From Shinella sp. XGS7 (GTDB lineage Bacteria > Pseudomonadota > Gammaproteobacteria > Burkholderiales > Burkholderiaceae_C): a stretch of DNA of 64,000 bases. Positions 1 to 7,916 of this stretch are shown piece by piece. Position 1 is the first letter of the stretch, and each line of letters begins with the position of its first letter. The translations under genes were made by a program, and so were the position numbers. The DNA is taken from the NCBI RefSeq assembly GCF_020535565.1, contig NZ_CP084758.1, forward strand, positions 3,609,001-3,673,000, given 5' to 3'. The notes below the pieces were generated by a model, which worked only from the letters and a program-made list of their open reading frames with translations, was not told where the DNA came from and searched no databases.

Positions 1-210
1 GGGAACCAGGCGCTTCTTCTCGGCCTTCACCGTCACCGAGGACAGCAGCGGCCAGGACAGCACGCCCTCGCGCTCCTCCAGCGGCTTGAAGGGGCTGCGC
101 GGGTCGTGATAGCCGGGGCCCTGGCCCATGGCCGGGGCCTGGGCCGCCACTGGCAGCGCCGCACCGACGAGCAGCGCCAGAGCCAGCCAGCCGGAGAAAG
201 AGGTCTTCAT
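1..210 (-). CDS. DUF3299-type periplasmic protein (N-terminal part; runs off window)
   Basis: Only the first 70 codons are inside the window; the gene continues past base 1. The start ATG reads from base 210. Residues 1-24 form a signal peptide (MKTSFSGWLALALLVGAALP, ending in an AQA-type cleavage site). A conserved-looking stretch follows in which the protein commits to a 'leading to WPLLSSVTVKAEKKRLVP' segment, typical of DUF3299 lipoprotein/periplasmic proteins. In many proteobacteria such a protein is encoded beside an FtsX-like permease and a LolD-like ATPase, as here. Family assignment is from memory of that neighbourhood plus this short segment, so it is moderately sure; the function (possibly metal-linked) is inferred only. 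Confidence 0.6.
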   Translation of the reverse strand, partial: MKTSFSGWLALALLVGAALPVAAQAPAMGQGPGYHDPRSPFKPLEEREGVLSWPLLSSVTVKAEKKRLVP

Positions 211-220
211 GGTGGGCAGT

Positions 221-499
221 TCAGTGTTCATGCTTCAAGCCACAGTATTTGCCGATGGCCAGACCCCGGCAGGCCGCGAGCAGGGCCTTCTGGCAGCGCT
301 CCTCGCTTTCGCCGGACTCCAGGCAGCGCGCCGCCTCCTCATGCGCTTTGGACATGGCGCGGTGGCGGCCGATGTCCGCCTTCACATGCTCGCTCAGCGC
401 TTTGGCGGCCGGGGCGGCTGCCGGGCTGGATTGTGCCTGCAGCGCGCCGGAGGCGCTCAGCGACAGGGCGATCAGCAGGGCTTGCAGGGAAAACTTCAT
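221..499 (-). CDS. small secreted protein with four cysteines, unknown function
   Basis: A 92-residue protein with a clear signal peptide (MKFSLQALLIALSLSASGAL, cleavage near AQA at about residue 23). The mature part is helical and charged, with four Cys near the C-terminus (RCLES, RCQKA, ACRGL, YCGLK) and a His-rich tail (KHEH). The even Cys number and export suggest disulphides or metal binding; neither is proven. It lies between the permease gene and the DUF3299 gene on the same strand, with 49 bp to the permease and 10 bp to the next gene, so it is probably co-transcribed. I do not recognise the family. Confidence 0.6.
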   Translation of the reverse strand: MKFSLQALLIALSLSASGALQAQSSPAAAPAAKALSEHVKADIGRHRAMSKAHEEAARCLESGESEERCQKALLAACRGLAIGKYCGLKHEH

Positions 500-548
500 G
501 GCGGAACCTCGAGAGAAAACGATGAAAGCGGCGCTGGCAAGAGCGCAC

Positions 549-1760
549 TCAGTGCGGCGCCTGCAGCAGCTCCGTCACGTCCAGGCGGTAGGCACGCCAG
601 GCAGGCCAGGCGCTGCTGAGCAGGGCCAGCAGCAGGGCCAGGGCCGGCACCAGCCACTCCCAGACGGAGAACCAGCTGCCCACCACCCGCAGCGACTGCT
701 GCTGGGCCAGCACCCAGCCTAGCAAAGCTGTCAAGCCATGGCCCAGGGCCAGGCCGAGAACGCAGGCCAGGCCGGCCAGCCAGACCGCCTCGGCCGCGAT
801 CAAGAGGCCCACCCGGCCCGGCGGCGCGCCCAGCATGCGCAACATGGCCAGATCCCCCTGGCGCTCGCGCACCGCATGCAGCAGGGCCACGAAGACCGAG
901 AGCCCGGCCGCCAGCAGCAGCACGGCGCCAAAGCCGCGCAGCACCTCGGTGCCCGCGCCCACCATGCGCAGCAGGCGGGCCGTCTCCAGTGCCGGGGCGG
1001 CGGCTTGCAGCCCGTCCTGGGCGTTCACCCAGCGCGGCAGGCTCACCGCCGCCAGCGGGCTGCGGTAGCGCAGCAGGGCGAGGGTGATCTCGCGCTCGGC
1101 CTCCAGGGCGCGGCGGTCGGACTCGTCCACCGCATGCATGTCCTCATGCACCTTCCAGACCGAGGCCAGATCGGTGAGCACCAGACGGTCCAGCACCGTG
1201 CCGCCCGGCGCCAGCACGCCCACCACCCGGTAGCGATGATCACCATGCTCGTGGCCGCCCTCGCCCAGGCCATGGCTACCGGCAAAGCTGTCGCCCAGGC
1301 GCAGGCCCGTGGCCCGCGCCACCTCGGCGCCCAGCACGGCCTCCAGCGGCTGGGTCCACCACCGCCCCTCGGCCAGACGCCCCTGATAGAGCGCGGGGTA
1401 GTCCGCCGTGGTGCCCACGATGCGAAAACCCTTGAGGCTGTCGCCCAGGGACAGGGGCACGGCGCTGGCCACCAGGGGCTGGGCCCGCAGCTCGTCCAGG
1501 GCGCTGAGCGGGATATTGCCGGTGGGCACGTCCAGGTGGAAGAGGCCCGCCAGCATGATCTGCATGGGGCTGCCCTTGGCGCCCACCACCAGGTCCACGC
1601 CGGCCAGATCGCGGCGCACGCCGGCCTCGATCTGCTCGCTGACCAGGAGCACGAAACTCACCGCCGCCAGGCCCAGGCTCAGCAGCAGGAGGTTGAGCCC
1701 GGCCACCAGGGGGCGGGCCCAGAGATAGCGCCAGGCCAGGGCCAGCATGCCGCCCCTCAT
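549..1760 (-). CDS. ABC transporter permease, FtsX/MacB family
   Basis: A 403-residue integral membrane protein with the FtsX/MacB layout. One membrane segment lies near the N-terminus (about residues 17-42, ending before SEQIEAGVRRDLAGVDLVVG). A large periplasmic domain of roughly 230 residues follows, then three C-terminal segments (about residues 280-305, 325-350 and 370-390). The Gly/Leu-rich segment GAVLLLAAGLSVFVALLHAV and the cytoplasmic ERQGDLAMLRMLGAP motif are typical of this family. A His-rich loop (GLGEGGHEHGDHRY, about residues 165-180) sits in the periplasmic domain and could touch metal. Its start overlaps the ATPase stop by 4 bp, so the two form one transporter. Substrate unknown. 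Confidence 0.88.
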   Translation of the reverse strand: MRGGMLALAWRYLWARPLVAGLNLLLLSLGLAAVSFVLLVSEQIEAGVRRDLAGVDLVVGAKGSPMQIMLAGLFHLDVPTGNIPLSALDELRAQPLVASAVPLSLGDSLKGFRIVGTTADYPALYQGRLAEGRWWTQPLEAVLGAEVARATGLRLGDSFAGSHGLGEGGHEHGDHRYRVVGVLAPGGTVLDRLVLTDLASVWKVHEDMHAVDESDRRALEAEREITLALLRYRSPLAAVSLPRWVNAQDGLQAAAPALETARLLRMVGAGTEVLRGFGAVLLLAAGLSVFVALLHAVRERQGDLAMLRMLGAPPGRVGLLIAAEAVWLAGLACVLGLALGHGLTALLGWVLAQQQSLRVVGSWFSVWEWLVPALALLLALLSSAWPAWRAYRLDVTELLQAPH

Positions 1761-2416
1761 GGCCGACCTCCGCTGAGCTTGGGCAGTTGCAGGCTGGGCA
1801 GCCGGGCGCCCAGGCGCTCGGCCACCCGGCCGTCATGCGTGGCCAGCACCAGCACCGCGCCCTGCTCCGCCGCGGCCTGCTGCAGCAGGTCCAGGCTGGC
1901 GGCAGCGTTCTCGTCGTCCAGATTGGCCGTGGGCTCATCGGCCAGCAGCAGGCGCGGGCGGCGCAGCAGGGCCCGCGCCAGGGCCACCCGCTGGGCCTGG
2001 CCCTGGCTGAGCTGATGCGGCCGCCGCCCGGCCAGGGCCTGCAGGTCCAGGCGCGCCAGCAGCTCGTCCACCCGCGCCTCCTCCACAGCCTGGCCGGCCG
2101 CCAGATAGGGCAGGCCCAGGTTGTCGCGCACGCTCAGGGCCGCGCTCAGATGCAGGCGCTGCGGCACAAAGCCCAGCTGCGCACCGCGCCAGGCATCGCG
2201 CTGGCGGGCGCTCAGCGCCCCGAGCTCGGTGCCGGCCATGCGCACCACGCCTGCGCTGGCGCTCAGCAGGCCGGCCATCAGGGCCAGGAGCGTGGACTTG
2301 CCGCTGCCCGAGGCGCCACGCAGCAACAGGCCCGGGGCCGTGCCCAGCGCGAGGTCGGGAAAGGCGATTTCCGGGCCTTGCGCATAGCGGTAGCGCAGCC
2401 CCTGCAGCTCGATCAT
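1757..2416 (-). CDS. ABC transporter ATP-binding protein, LolD/MacB-like
   Basis: A 219-residue cytoplasmic ATPase. Visible motifs: Walker A GASGSGKST (about residues 34-42), the ABC signature LSQGQAQRV (about 132-140), Walker B LLLADEP (about 152-158) followed by TANLDDEN, and the switch His in LATHD (about 189). It is short and lacks a fused membrane domain, as in LolD-type partners of FtsX-like permeases. It is the first gene of the run with permease, small Cys protein and DUF3299 protein. That set resembles the Vibrio zrgBCDE genes (Zur-regulated, zinc-linked), but no ZrgA-like binding protein is visible next to it. Confidence 0.9.
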   Translation of the reverse strand: MIELQGLRYRYAQGPEIAFPDLALGTAPGLLLRGASGSGKSTLLALMAGLLSASAGVVRMAGTELGALSARQRDAWRGAQLGFVPQRLHLSAALSVRDNLGLPYLAAGQAVEEARVDELLARLDLQALAGRRPHQLSQGQAQRVALARALLRRPRLLLADEPTANLDDENAAASLDLLQQAAAEQGAVLVLATHDGRVAERLGARLPSLQLPKLSGGRP

Positions 2417-2422
2417 CGATGC

Positions 2423-2989
2423 TCAGCCCGGCTCGGGCTCGCGGGCCAGGCGGCGGAAGGTGGCCAGGAACTTGTCCACCTTGGCCGCCACCACGAAGAC
2501 ACAATAGCCCTGCTCCGGGTTGCGGGCGTAGTAGTGCTGGTGATAGTCCTCGGCGCGGTGGTAATTGCGCTCGGGCAGCAGCTCGGTCACGACGCGCCCG
2601 CCATGCGCCGTCTGGGCCTCGGCCAGCACCTCGAGGGCCACGGCCTCCTGGGCCGGGCTGTGGACGTAGATGCCGGAGCGGTACTGCGTGCCCACGTCCG
2701 CGCCCTGGCGGTTCAGCGTGGTGGGATCGTGCACCGCGAAAAACACCGCGAGCAGCTCGCGCAGGCTGACCTGCTCGGGGTCGAAGCGCACGCGCACCAC
2801 CTCGGCATGGCCGGTCTGGCCGGTGCAGACCTGCTCATAGTTCGGTGCCGGGCTCTGGCCATTGCAATAGCCGGACTCGACGGCCAGCACGCCGCGCACG
2901 CGTTCGAACACCGCCTCGGTGCACCAGAAACAGCCCCCGCCCAGGGTGATGACATCACCCCGCAGGGCGTCGGAAGAATGTGGATTCAT
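2423..2989 (-). CDS. msrA: peptide-methionine (S)-S-oxide reductase MsrA
   Basis: Repairs oxidised methionine by reducing methionine-S-sulfoxide, using thioredoxin as electron donor. The family motif GCFWC is at residues 19-23, with Cys20 the expected catalytic residue. Further signatures are VFERVRGVLAVESGY, GHAEVVRVRFDP and the C-terminal AEDYHQHYY. Length (188 aa) fits a one-domain MsrA without MsrB fusion. I chose the ATG at 2989 because a GAGAG Shine-Dalgarno lies 12 bases upstream, whereas the GTG at 3001 would touch that site. It ends 6 bp before the ATPase start, so it may be co-transcribed with the transporter. Confidence 0.95.
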   Translation of the reverse strand: MNPHSSDALRGDVITLGGGCFWCTEAVFERVRGVLAVESGYCNGQSPAPNYEQVCTGQTGHAEVVRVRFDPEQVSLRELLAVFFAVHDPTTLNRQGADVGTQYRSGIYVHSPAQEAVALEVLAEAQTAHGGRVVTELLPERNYHRAEDYHQHYYARNPEQGYCVFVVAAKVDKFLATFRRLAREPEPG

Positions 2990-3046
2990 GCGCGCTGTCA
3001 CTCTCGAAAACCGGCTCGGCCGGCAGCATAGCCCAGGCCGGCGCGC

Positions 3047-6000
3047 TCAGCGCAGGCCCAGGGCCATATCCACCCGCGGCACCCAGGGCTTGGCCTCGGC
3101 GCCGGACTCGGTCTCATGCAGGCGCGGCGAGGCCAGAAAGAGCCGCGCATTGGGCACACCGCGGGCCAGCAACGCGTCGCGCAGGCCCACGGCGCGCTGC
3201 AGGGCGAGCTGGCGCATGGCCTCGGCATCCGCCACCTGGGCGGCGGCCAGCAGGCTTTGCATCTGCTCGGGCGGCACATCCTTGAGCAGGCCCAGCAGAT
3301 TGCGCGGGCGGCTCGGCAGATTGCTGGCCTGGTAGACCTGGCGCAGCAGGCGCAGGCGTTCGGTCTCGCTCAGCGGCGGCAGCGGGGCCTCGGCGCCCTC
3401 CCCGGTCGCGGCCTGGGCGCCGCGTCCGCTGCTGAGCTGCTGGCGGCGCAGCTCGCGGCGGCGCTCGGCCTGGATCAGGGCTTCGACCTGGGCGGCCTGC
3501 AGTGCGGCCCTCTCGGCCTGGGGATCGGCCCAGCCGGTGAGGGTCAGGTTCAGGGCCGGGCGCTCGCTCAGGGCCTTGGCCACCTTGTCGAGCTGGGTCT
3601 GCAGGTCGGCGGCGGGCTGGGCGCTGGCCGGCGCGAAGGCGACCTGGCTCATGTCCGCCCCGCCTCCGCCGGTGAGCAGGGAGAAGGGCGCAGTCAGGGC
3701 CTTGCCCAGCAGATTGATGATCACCTTGAGGATGAGCCCGCCCACGCTGAACTGCGGGTCATTGAGCGAGCCGCTGACGGGCAGGTTCACATCGATCACG
3801 CCCTGGCTGTCCTTGAGCAGGGCCACGGCCAGCAGCACGGGCAGCTTGGTGGCATCCGGGCTGTCGATCTTCTCGCCGAAGCTCAGCTGATTGAGCACCA
3901 CCTGGTTGTCGGCCTGCAGGCGACCGTCGGCATCGATGCGGTAATGCACCTGGGTGGAGAGCTTGCCGCGCTCGATGGCGTAGCCGGCGTACTTGCCGGC
4001 ATAGGGCGAGAACGGCGCCAGCTCGATATCGGTGGCGGCGGCCCGGATGTCCATCTGCGGCGGCGAGCCGGGGCGCAGCTGGCCGCTGATGTCCAGCAGG
4101 CCGGTACCGGCCACCTTGCCCTTGAGCGCCAGCGGTGCCAGCTGGGCCTGGGCGCTGTCCACGCTGCCCAGGGTGCCCTGCAGCTCGCTGAGCTTGGCGC
4201 TGTAGCTGGGGCGTATGAAACGGTCGTTGAAGTCCACATTGCCATTGGCCAGCTGCAGCTCGCCCAGGCGGAACTGCAGGGCCGGGCCGGAGGCGGCCGT
4301 GGCCGGCGCCGAAGCGGCCTGGGCTTGGGCTTGGGCTTGGGCCTCGCGCGGCCCCAGATCGCGCAGATTGAAGCGCCCCTGCTCGTCGACGATGAGGCGG
4401 GCAAAGAAATCGTTCAGCGAGGCCTTCTGCACCTCCAGACGCGGCGCCTTCTCGGGCGCCAGCTCGGCGCGCAGGCCGGCCAGGCTCAGGGCCTGCCAGC
4501 TCAGCAGTTCCTCGCCCACCTCGCGACGGCCATCCCGCTCGCGGGTTTGCATGAGGCGCAGATCGGCCAGCAGCAGATCACCGCGCGCCTGCGCTTGCAG
4601 GCCTTGTGCGGCCTGGCTGAGATTCAGCTCGCCCCGGAACCCCGCTTCGGCCCGGCGCAGGTGCAGGCCGAGGCGCCGGTCCAGATAGGGGTCGGCCGCC
4701 TGCAGGGGCAGGCGCTCGGCACGCAGGCTGCCGCTCAGGGCCAGGGGCGCCAGACCCAGCTGGCCCTGGAACTGCAGGCTGCCCAGGGGATTGCTGCCGC
4801 GTGCGCTGCTGGCAAAGCGGCGGCTGGCCGCGGCAGGCCGGCCCAGCTGCAGGCTGAGCTGCAGGGCGGCCCGGTCCTTGGCGCCGGCCGGATAGGCCAG
4901 GTTCTGCAGCTTGAGGCGCAGCTGTTCGGCCACCAGCTGATAGGGGGCATCGTCGGCCTCGCCCTCGCGGCGATTCAGGGCCTGCACCGAGGCATCGCTG
5001 AGACTGAGTCCGCCCTGCTCCACCGTCAGGCCGGCCAGGCGCAGCGACCAGTCCGGGCTGCCCGCAGCGGCTGCGGCCGGCTCACTCGCCTTGGGCGCCA
5101 CCGGCAGCGGCAGCAGCAGGCGGCCATCGGCCGCACGTCGCAGCTGCAGGCGCGGCTCGCGCAGGTTCAGCTGGCCCAGCTGCAGCTGGCGCTTGTCCAG
5201 GGCCAGGGAGGCCTCGTCCAGGCTCAGGCTGGCCAGACTGGCCAGGGGCTCGCGCCGCCCGCCCGGGCCCATCTGCTGCAGCTGCAGCTGATCCAGGCGC
5301 AGGGCCTGCAAACCGGCCTGCAGCCGGTTTTCGGCCTGCGCCGCCAGGGGCTCGGCAAGCTTGAGGCTGGCCTTGCCCGCCAGGCGCCCTTGCAGGGCCA
5401 GGGGCAGCTCGGCCTGCAGATAGGGGGACAACCAGGCCAGGGCCAGGTCTTGCCAGCCGGCTTCAAGCGTCAGGGCCTCGGCGCTGAGCTGGCCCTGCAC
5501 GTTCAGGCTGGCGCTGGGGCCCGCAGCCTTGCCGCCGTCCTGCAGGCTGGCCTGCAGCTGCAGCGCCGCCTGGCCTTGCAGCGGCCAGCTGAGCTGCTTG
5601 ATCTCCAGGCCCAGGGGCTGCAGGCGCAGGGCGGCGCCAACGCGCTGGTCCTGCCAGTCCAGCCCCGCATCCTCCAGACTCAGGCGTGCCAGACTCAGAC
5701 GCCAGGCTGGCGCATTCTTGGAACTGGCGGCGCCGGCGCCCGGCGCCGGCGCGTCGAAAGCGGGCAGCCCCAGGCGGCCGGCCGCATCGCGCTGCAGCTG
5801 CAGGCGCGGCCCCACCCAGCGCAGGCTGTCGATCTGCAACTCCCGCTTGAGCGGCTGCAGGCTCTTGAGTTCCAGGCTCAGCTCACGCCAGGCCAGCCAG
5901 TCGGCCTGCGCCCCGCGGTCCAGCACCGCATCCAGCAGGCTCAGCCGCCCCCCCAGACTCAGCTCCGAGGGCTTGCCGGGCGCCTGGGCGAAACTCAGGC

Positions 6001-6787
6001 GCAGATCGGCCTGGAGCCGGCCTTGCAGGGGTTTGAGGGGCAGTGCCGTCGGCCAATAGGCCAGGTAGGGCTGCAAGTCCAAGTCCTGCAGCTTGAGCTC
6101 CAGCGCGGCTTCCCGCCGCTCGGCAAAGGGCAGCGCATCACCGCCTAGATCGAAAGTCTTGCCATTGAGCCGACCGGCCAGGCGCGGCTGCACATGTGTC
6201 GCCACGTGGCTGTCCAGGGCCGAGAGAAAGGGCAGATCCAGCTGCAGCGCCTCCAGCTTGTGCTGACGCTGATAGGGCCGGTCATCCAGCCAGACCTGCC
6301 CCTCGGACAGGCGCAGGTTGTAGAGCGCGAAATCCGGCGTTTCGGCGCTCTCGGGCTTGGCGGCGGCACGCGGCTGGCTCAGGTGCTGGATGAGATCGTC
6401 GATGTCATAGCGCCCCTCGGCAAGCCGGCTCAGGCGCAGCAGCGGCCGCTGCACGCTCAAGGACTCCAGCACCAGGCTGCGGTGCCAGAGTGAGCGCAGG
6501 GACAGGGCGGCATCGATCTCGCCCACCTCCAGCAGCGCGGGCTCCGCGGGGGTGGCACCCCCGATGCGCAGGCCTTGCAGCACCAGCGCGAGGCGCCAGG
6601 GCTGCAGACGCACCGTCTCCACGCTGACCGGACGACCCAGGGCCTGGCTGGCCAGCTGCATGCCGCTGCCCGCCACCCAGCGCGGCAGCAACCACATGGC
6701 CAGCAGCACAAGCAGCAGGAGGGTGCCCAGGCCCGCCAGAAGGCGGCGCAGCCAGGGGCGGCCGGAAATGAGTGAGGCCAGAGGCAT
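3047..6787 (-). CDS. large AsmA-like / DUF748 envelope protein
   Basis: About 1246 residues. One N-terminal membrane anchor (about residues 14-33, LLAGLGTLLLLVLLAMWLLP) is followed by a very long Leu/Ala/Gln-rich region with many repeating beta-strand pairs. That is the repeating beta-groove architecture expected of AsmA/TamB-like proteins. The segment around residues 830-1010, ending in LLAVALLKDSQGVIDVNLPV and a short hydrophobic LILKVIINLLGKALTAPFSLL, is the DUF748 signature. The C-terminal 200 residues resemble an OmpA-like periplasmic domain, but I do not see a clean peptidoglycan-binding motif. AsmA-like proteins are thought to carry phospholipid between the two membranes; that role is inferred. 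Alternative start TTG at 6808, which follows a GATAAT box. Confidence 0.85.
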   Translation of the reverse strand: MPLASLISGRPWLRRLLAGLGTLLLLVLLAMWLLPRWVAGSGMQLASQALGRPVSVETVRLQPWRLALVLQGLRIGGATPAEPALLEVGEIDAALSLRSLWHRSLVLESLSVQRPLLRLSRLAEGRYDIDDLIQHLSQPRAAAKPESAETPDFALYNLRLSEGQVWLDDRPYQRQHKLEALQLDLPFLSALDSHVATHVQPRLAGRLNGKTFDLGGDALPFAERREAALELKLQDLDLQPYLAYWPTALPLKPLQGRLQADLRLSFAQAPGKPSELSLGGRLSLLDAVLDRGAQADWLAWRELSLELKSLQPLKRELQIDSLRWVGPRLQLQRDAAGRLGLPAFDAPAPGAGAASSKNAPAWRLSLARLSLEDAGLDWQDQRVGAALRLQPLGLEIKQLSWPLQGQAALQLQASLQDGGKAAGPSASLNVQGQLSAEALTLEAGWQDLALAWLSPYLQAELPLALQGRLAGKASLKLAEPLAAQAENRLQAGLQALRLDQLQLQQMGPGGRREPLASLASLSLDEASLALDKRQLQLGQLNLREPRLQLRRAADGRLLLPLPVAPKASEPAAAAAGSPDWSLRLAGLTVEQGGLSLSDASVQALNRREGEADDAPYQLVAEQLRLKLQNLAYPAGAKDRAALQLSLQLGRPAAASRRFASSARGSNPLGSLQFQGQLGLAPLALSGSLRAERLPLQAADPYLDRRLGLHLRRAEAGFRGELNLSQAAQGLQAQARGDLLLADLRLMQTRERDGRREVGEELLSWQALSLAGLRAELAPEKAPRLEVQKASLNDFFARLIVDEQGRFNLRDLGPREAQAQAQAQAASAPATAASGPALQFRLGELQLANGNVDFNDRFIRPSYSAKLSELQGTLGSVDSAQAQLAPLALKGKVAGTGLLDISGQLRPGSPPQMDIRAAATDIELAPFSPYAGKYAGYAIERGKLSTQVHYRIDADGRLQADNQVVLNQLSFGEKIDSPDATKLPVLLAVALLKDSQGVIDVNLPVSGSLNDPQFSVGGLILKVIINLLGKALTAPFSLLTGGGGADMSQVAFAPASAQPAADLQTQLDKVAKALSERPALNLTLTGWADPQAERAALQAAQVEALIQAERRRELRRQQLSSGRGAQAATGEGAEAPLPPLSETERLRLLRQVYQASNLPSRPRNLLGLLKDVPPEQMQSLLAAAQVADAEAMRQLALQRAVGLRDALLARGVPNARLFLASPRLHETESGAEAKPWVPRVDMALGLR

Positions 6788-6870
6788 GGGCGAAGGCAGG
6801 CAATGCAACAGCGGCCGATTATCCTGTGCCCGCTTCGGGGCGACACTGCTGGCGCCCCAGCTCCTCCGCC

Positions 6871-7671
6871 ATGCGCGACCTGCTACATCCCCTGCTCGAG
6901 TTCAAGCCTTTTCTGCTGACCCTGCTGCAGCCCCCCACGCCCCTGCTTCTGCTGACGCTGCTTGGAGCCGGCCTACTGCGGCCCAGTCCCTGGCTGGGCC
7001 GCCTGCTGCTGGGCTCGGGCGTGCTGGGGTTGTGGTTTGCCTTCACCGAGATAGGCGCCGACGGCCTGCAGCGCCTGCTGCTGGAACCGCATCCAGCCCT
7101 GGACGCCCAGGCCGTGGAGCGCCTGCGCGCGCAGCCCATGAGCACCGCGGTGCTGGTGCTGGGCGGTGGCGCCTTGCGCGAGCTGCCGGAGTACGGCGGC
7201 CCCAGCCTCAAGCCCCTCAGCCTGGAACGCCTGCGCTATGGCGTCTGGCTTTCCAGGCGCGGCGACTGGCCGCTGGGCTTCAGCGGCGGGCCTTCGGGAG
7301 AATTGCGCGGCAGCGGCGCCAGCGAGGCCTCGCTGGCCCAGCAGAGCGCCAGCCAGGAGTTCATGCAGCCGCTGCGCTGGGCCGAGGATCGCTCCCTGGA
7401 CACGCGGGCCAATGCCCGGCTGAGCCTGCCCCTGCTGCGTGCCGACGGCGTGCGGCGCGTGCTGCTGGTGACGCATGATCAGCACATGACCCGGGCCTTG
7501 CGGGCCTTCCGCGAGGTCGGCGCCGAGCAGGGCCTGGAGATCATTCCGGCCCCGCTGGGCCTGCGTCCGGGCACCGCCTACAGCCTGGCCGACTGGTTCC
7601 CGTCGAGCGACGCGATACGCAAGACGCGCTATGTGGTCTACGAATGGCTGGGCCTGCTGGGCGGGCGCTGA
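6871..7671 (+). CDS. YdcF/ElyC family (DUF218) protein
   Basis: A 266-residue protein. Two N-terminal membrane segments (about residues 12-35 and 40-62) are followed by a DUF218 domain. Family hallmarks are the strand AVLVLGGGA (about 90-98), the turn LSLPLLRADGVRRVLLVTHDQHMTRALRAF (described here in parts: a Rossmann strand followed by the THDQHMTRA loop) and the late PSSDAIRKTRYVVYEWLG segment. ElyC of E. coli acts in envelope biogenesis and has this membrane-plus-DUF218 layout. The ATG at 6871 begins the hydrophobic segment; upstream in-frame starts would add an implausible leader. It is divergent from the DUF748 gene with an 83-bp gap. Confidence 0.85.
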   Translation: MRDLLHPLLEFKPFLLTLLQPPTPLLLLTLLGAGLLRPSPWLGRLLLGSGVLGLWFAFTEIGADGLQRLLLEPHPALDAQAVERLRAQPMSTAVLVLGGGALRELPEYGGPSLKPLSLERLRYGVWLSRRGDWPLGFSGGPSGELRGSGASEASLAQQSASQEFMQPLRWAEDRSLDTRANARLSLPLLRADGVRRVLLVTHDQHMTRALRAFREVGAEQGLEIIPAPLGLRPGTAYSLADWFPSSDAIRKTRYVVYEWLGLLGGR

Positions 7672-7726
7672 ACGCACAACACAAGCTACAACCCGCAAAC
7701 CGCTTTTCAGACCCCGGAAATAGAAA

Positions 7727-7754
7727 CCCCTCCCGAGCCAGAGACTGGGAGGGG
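7727..7754 (-). terminator. rho-independent-like terminator downstream of ubiD
   Basis: A perfect 8-bp stem (CCCCTCCC at 7727-7734 pairs with GGGAGGGG at 7747-7754) has a 12-base loop. Read on the minus strand it is followed by a T-rich run (TTTCTATTT), so it best serves ubiD, which ends at 7917. It may also slow readthrough from the YdcF gene on the plus strand. A second perfect 7-bp hairpin lies at 7807-7829. No gene is seen in 7672-7916. Confidence 0.6.
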
Positions 7755-7916
7755 CTGGTGGCTGACGCCACCGCTTGGGGCTCCACAGCCATTTGCTGCG
7801 GGGCTCCTGGCGCGCAGAGACTGCGCCAGCGTGTTGACCTGCGTTGCAGGCCTCTCAACAGTAGGCGCGCGCGCCGGGCGCTTCAAGCCTCGGCAAACCC
7901 TAGTTGAAACCAGGCG

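Noticed and set aside
3116-6148. Very long plus-strand reading frame opposite the DUF748 gene
   Set aside because: Low-complexity Gln/Ala/Gly/Leu protein typical of an antisense frame in GC-rich DNA; the minus-strand protein has real domains.
3047-6808. TTG 6808 as start of the DUF748 gene
   Set aside because: ATG 6787 precedes the membrane anchor directly; the TTG would add seven residues, although a GATAAT box sits upstream.
7644-7907. Short frame in the gap after the YdcF gene
   Set aside because: No ribosome site or family match; the gap holds hairpins.
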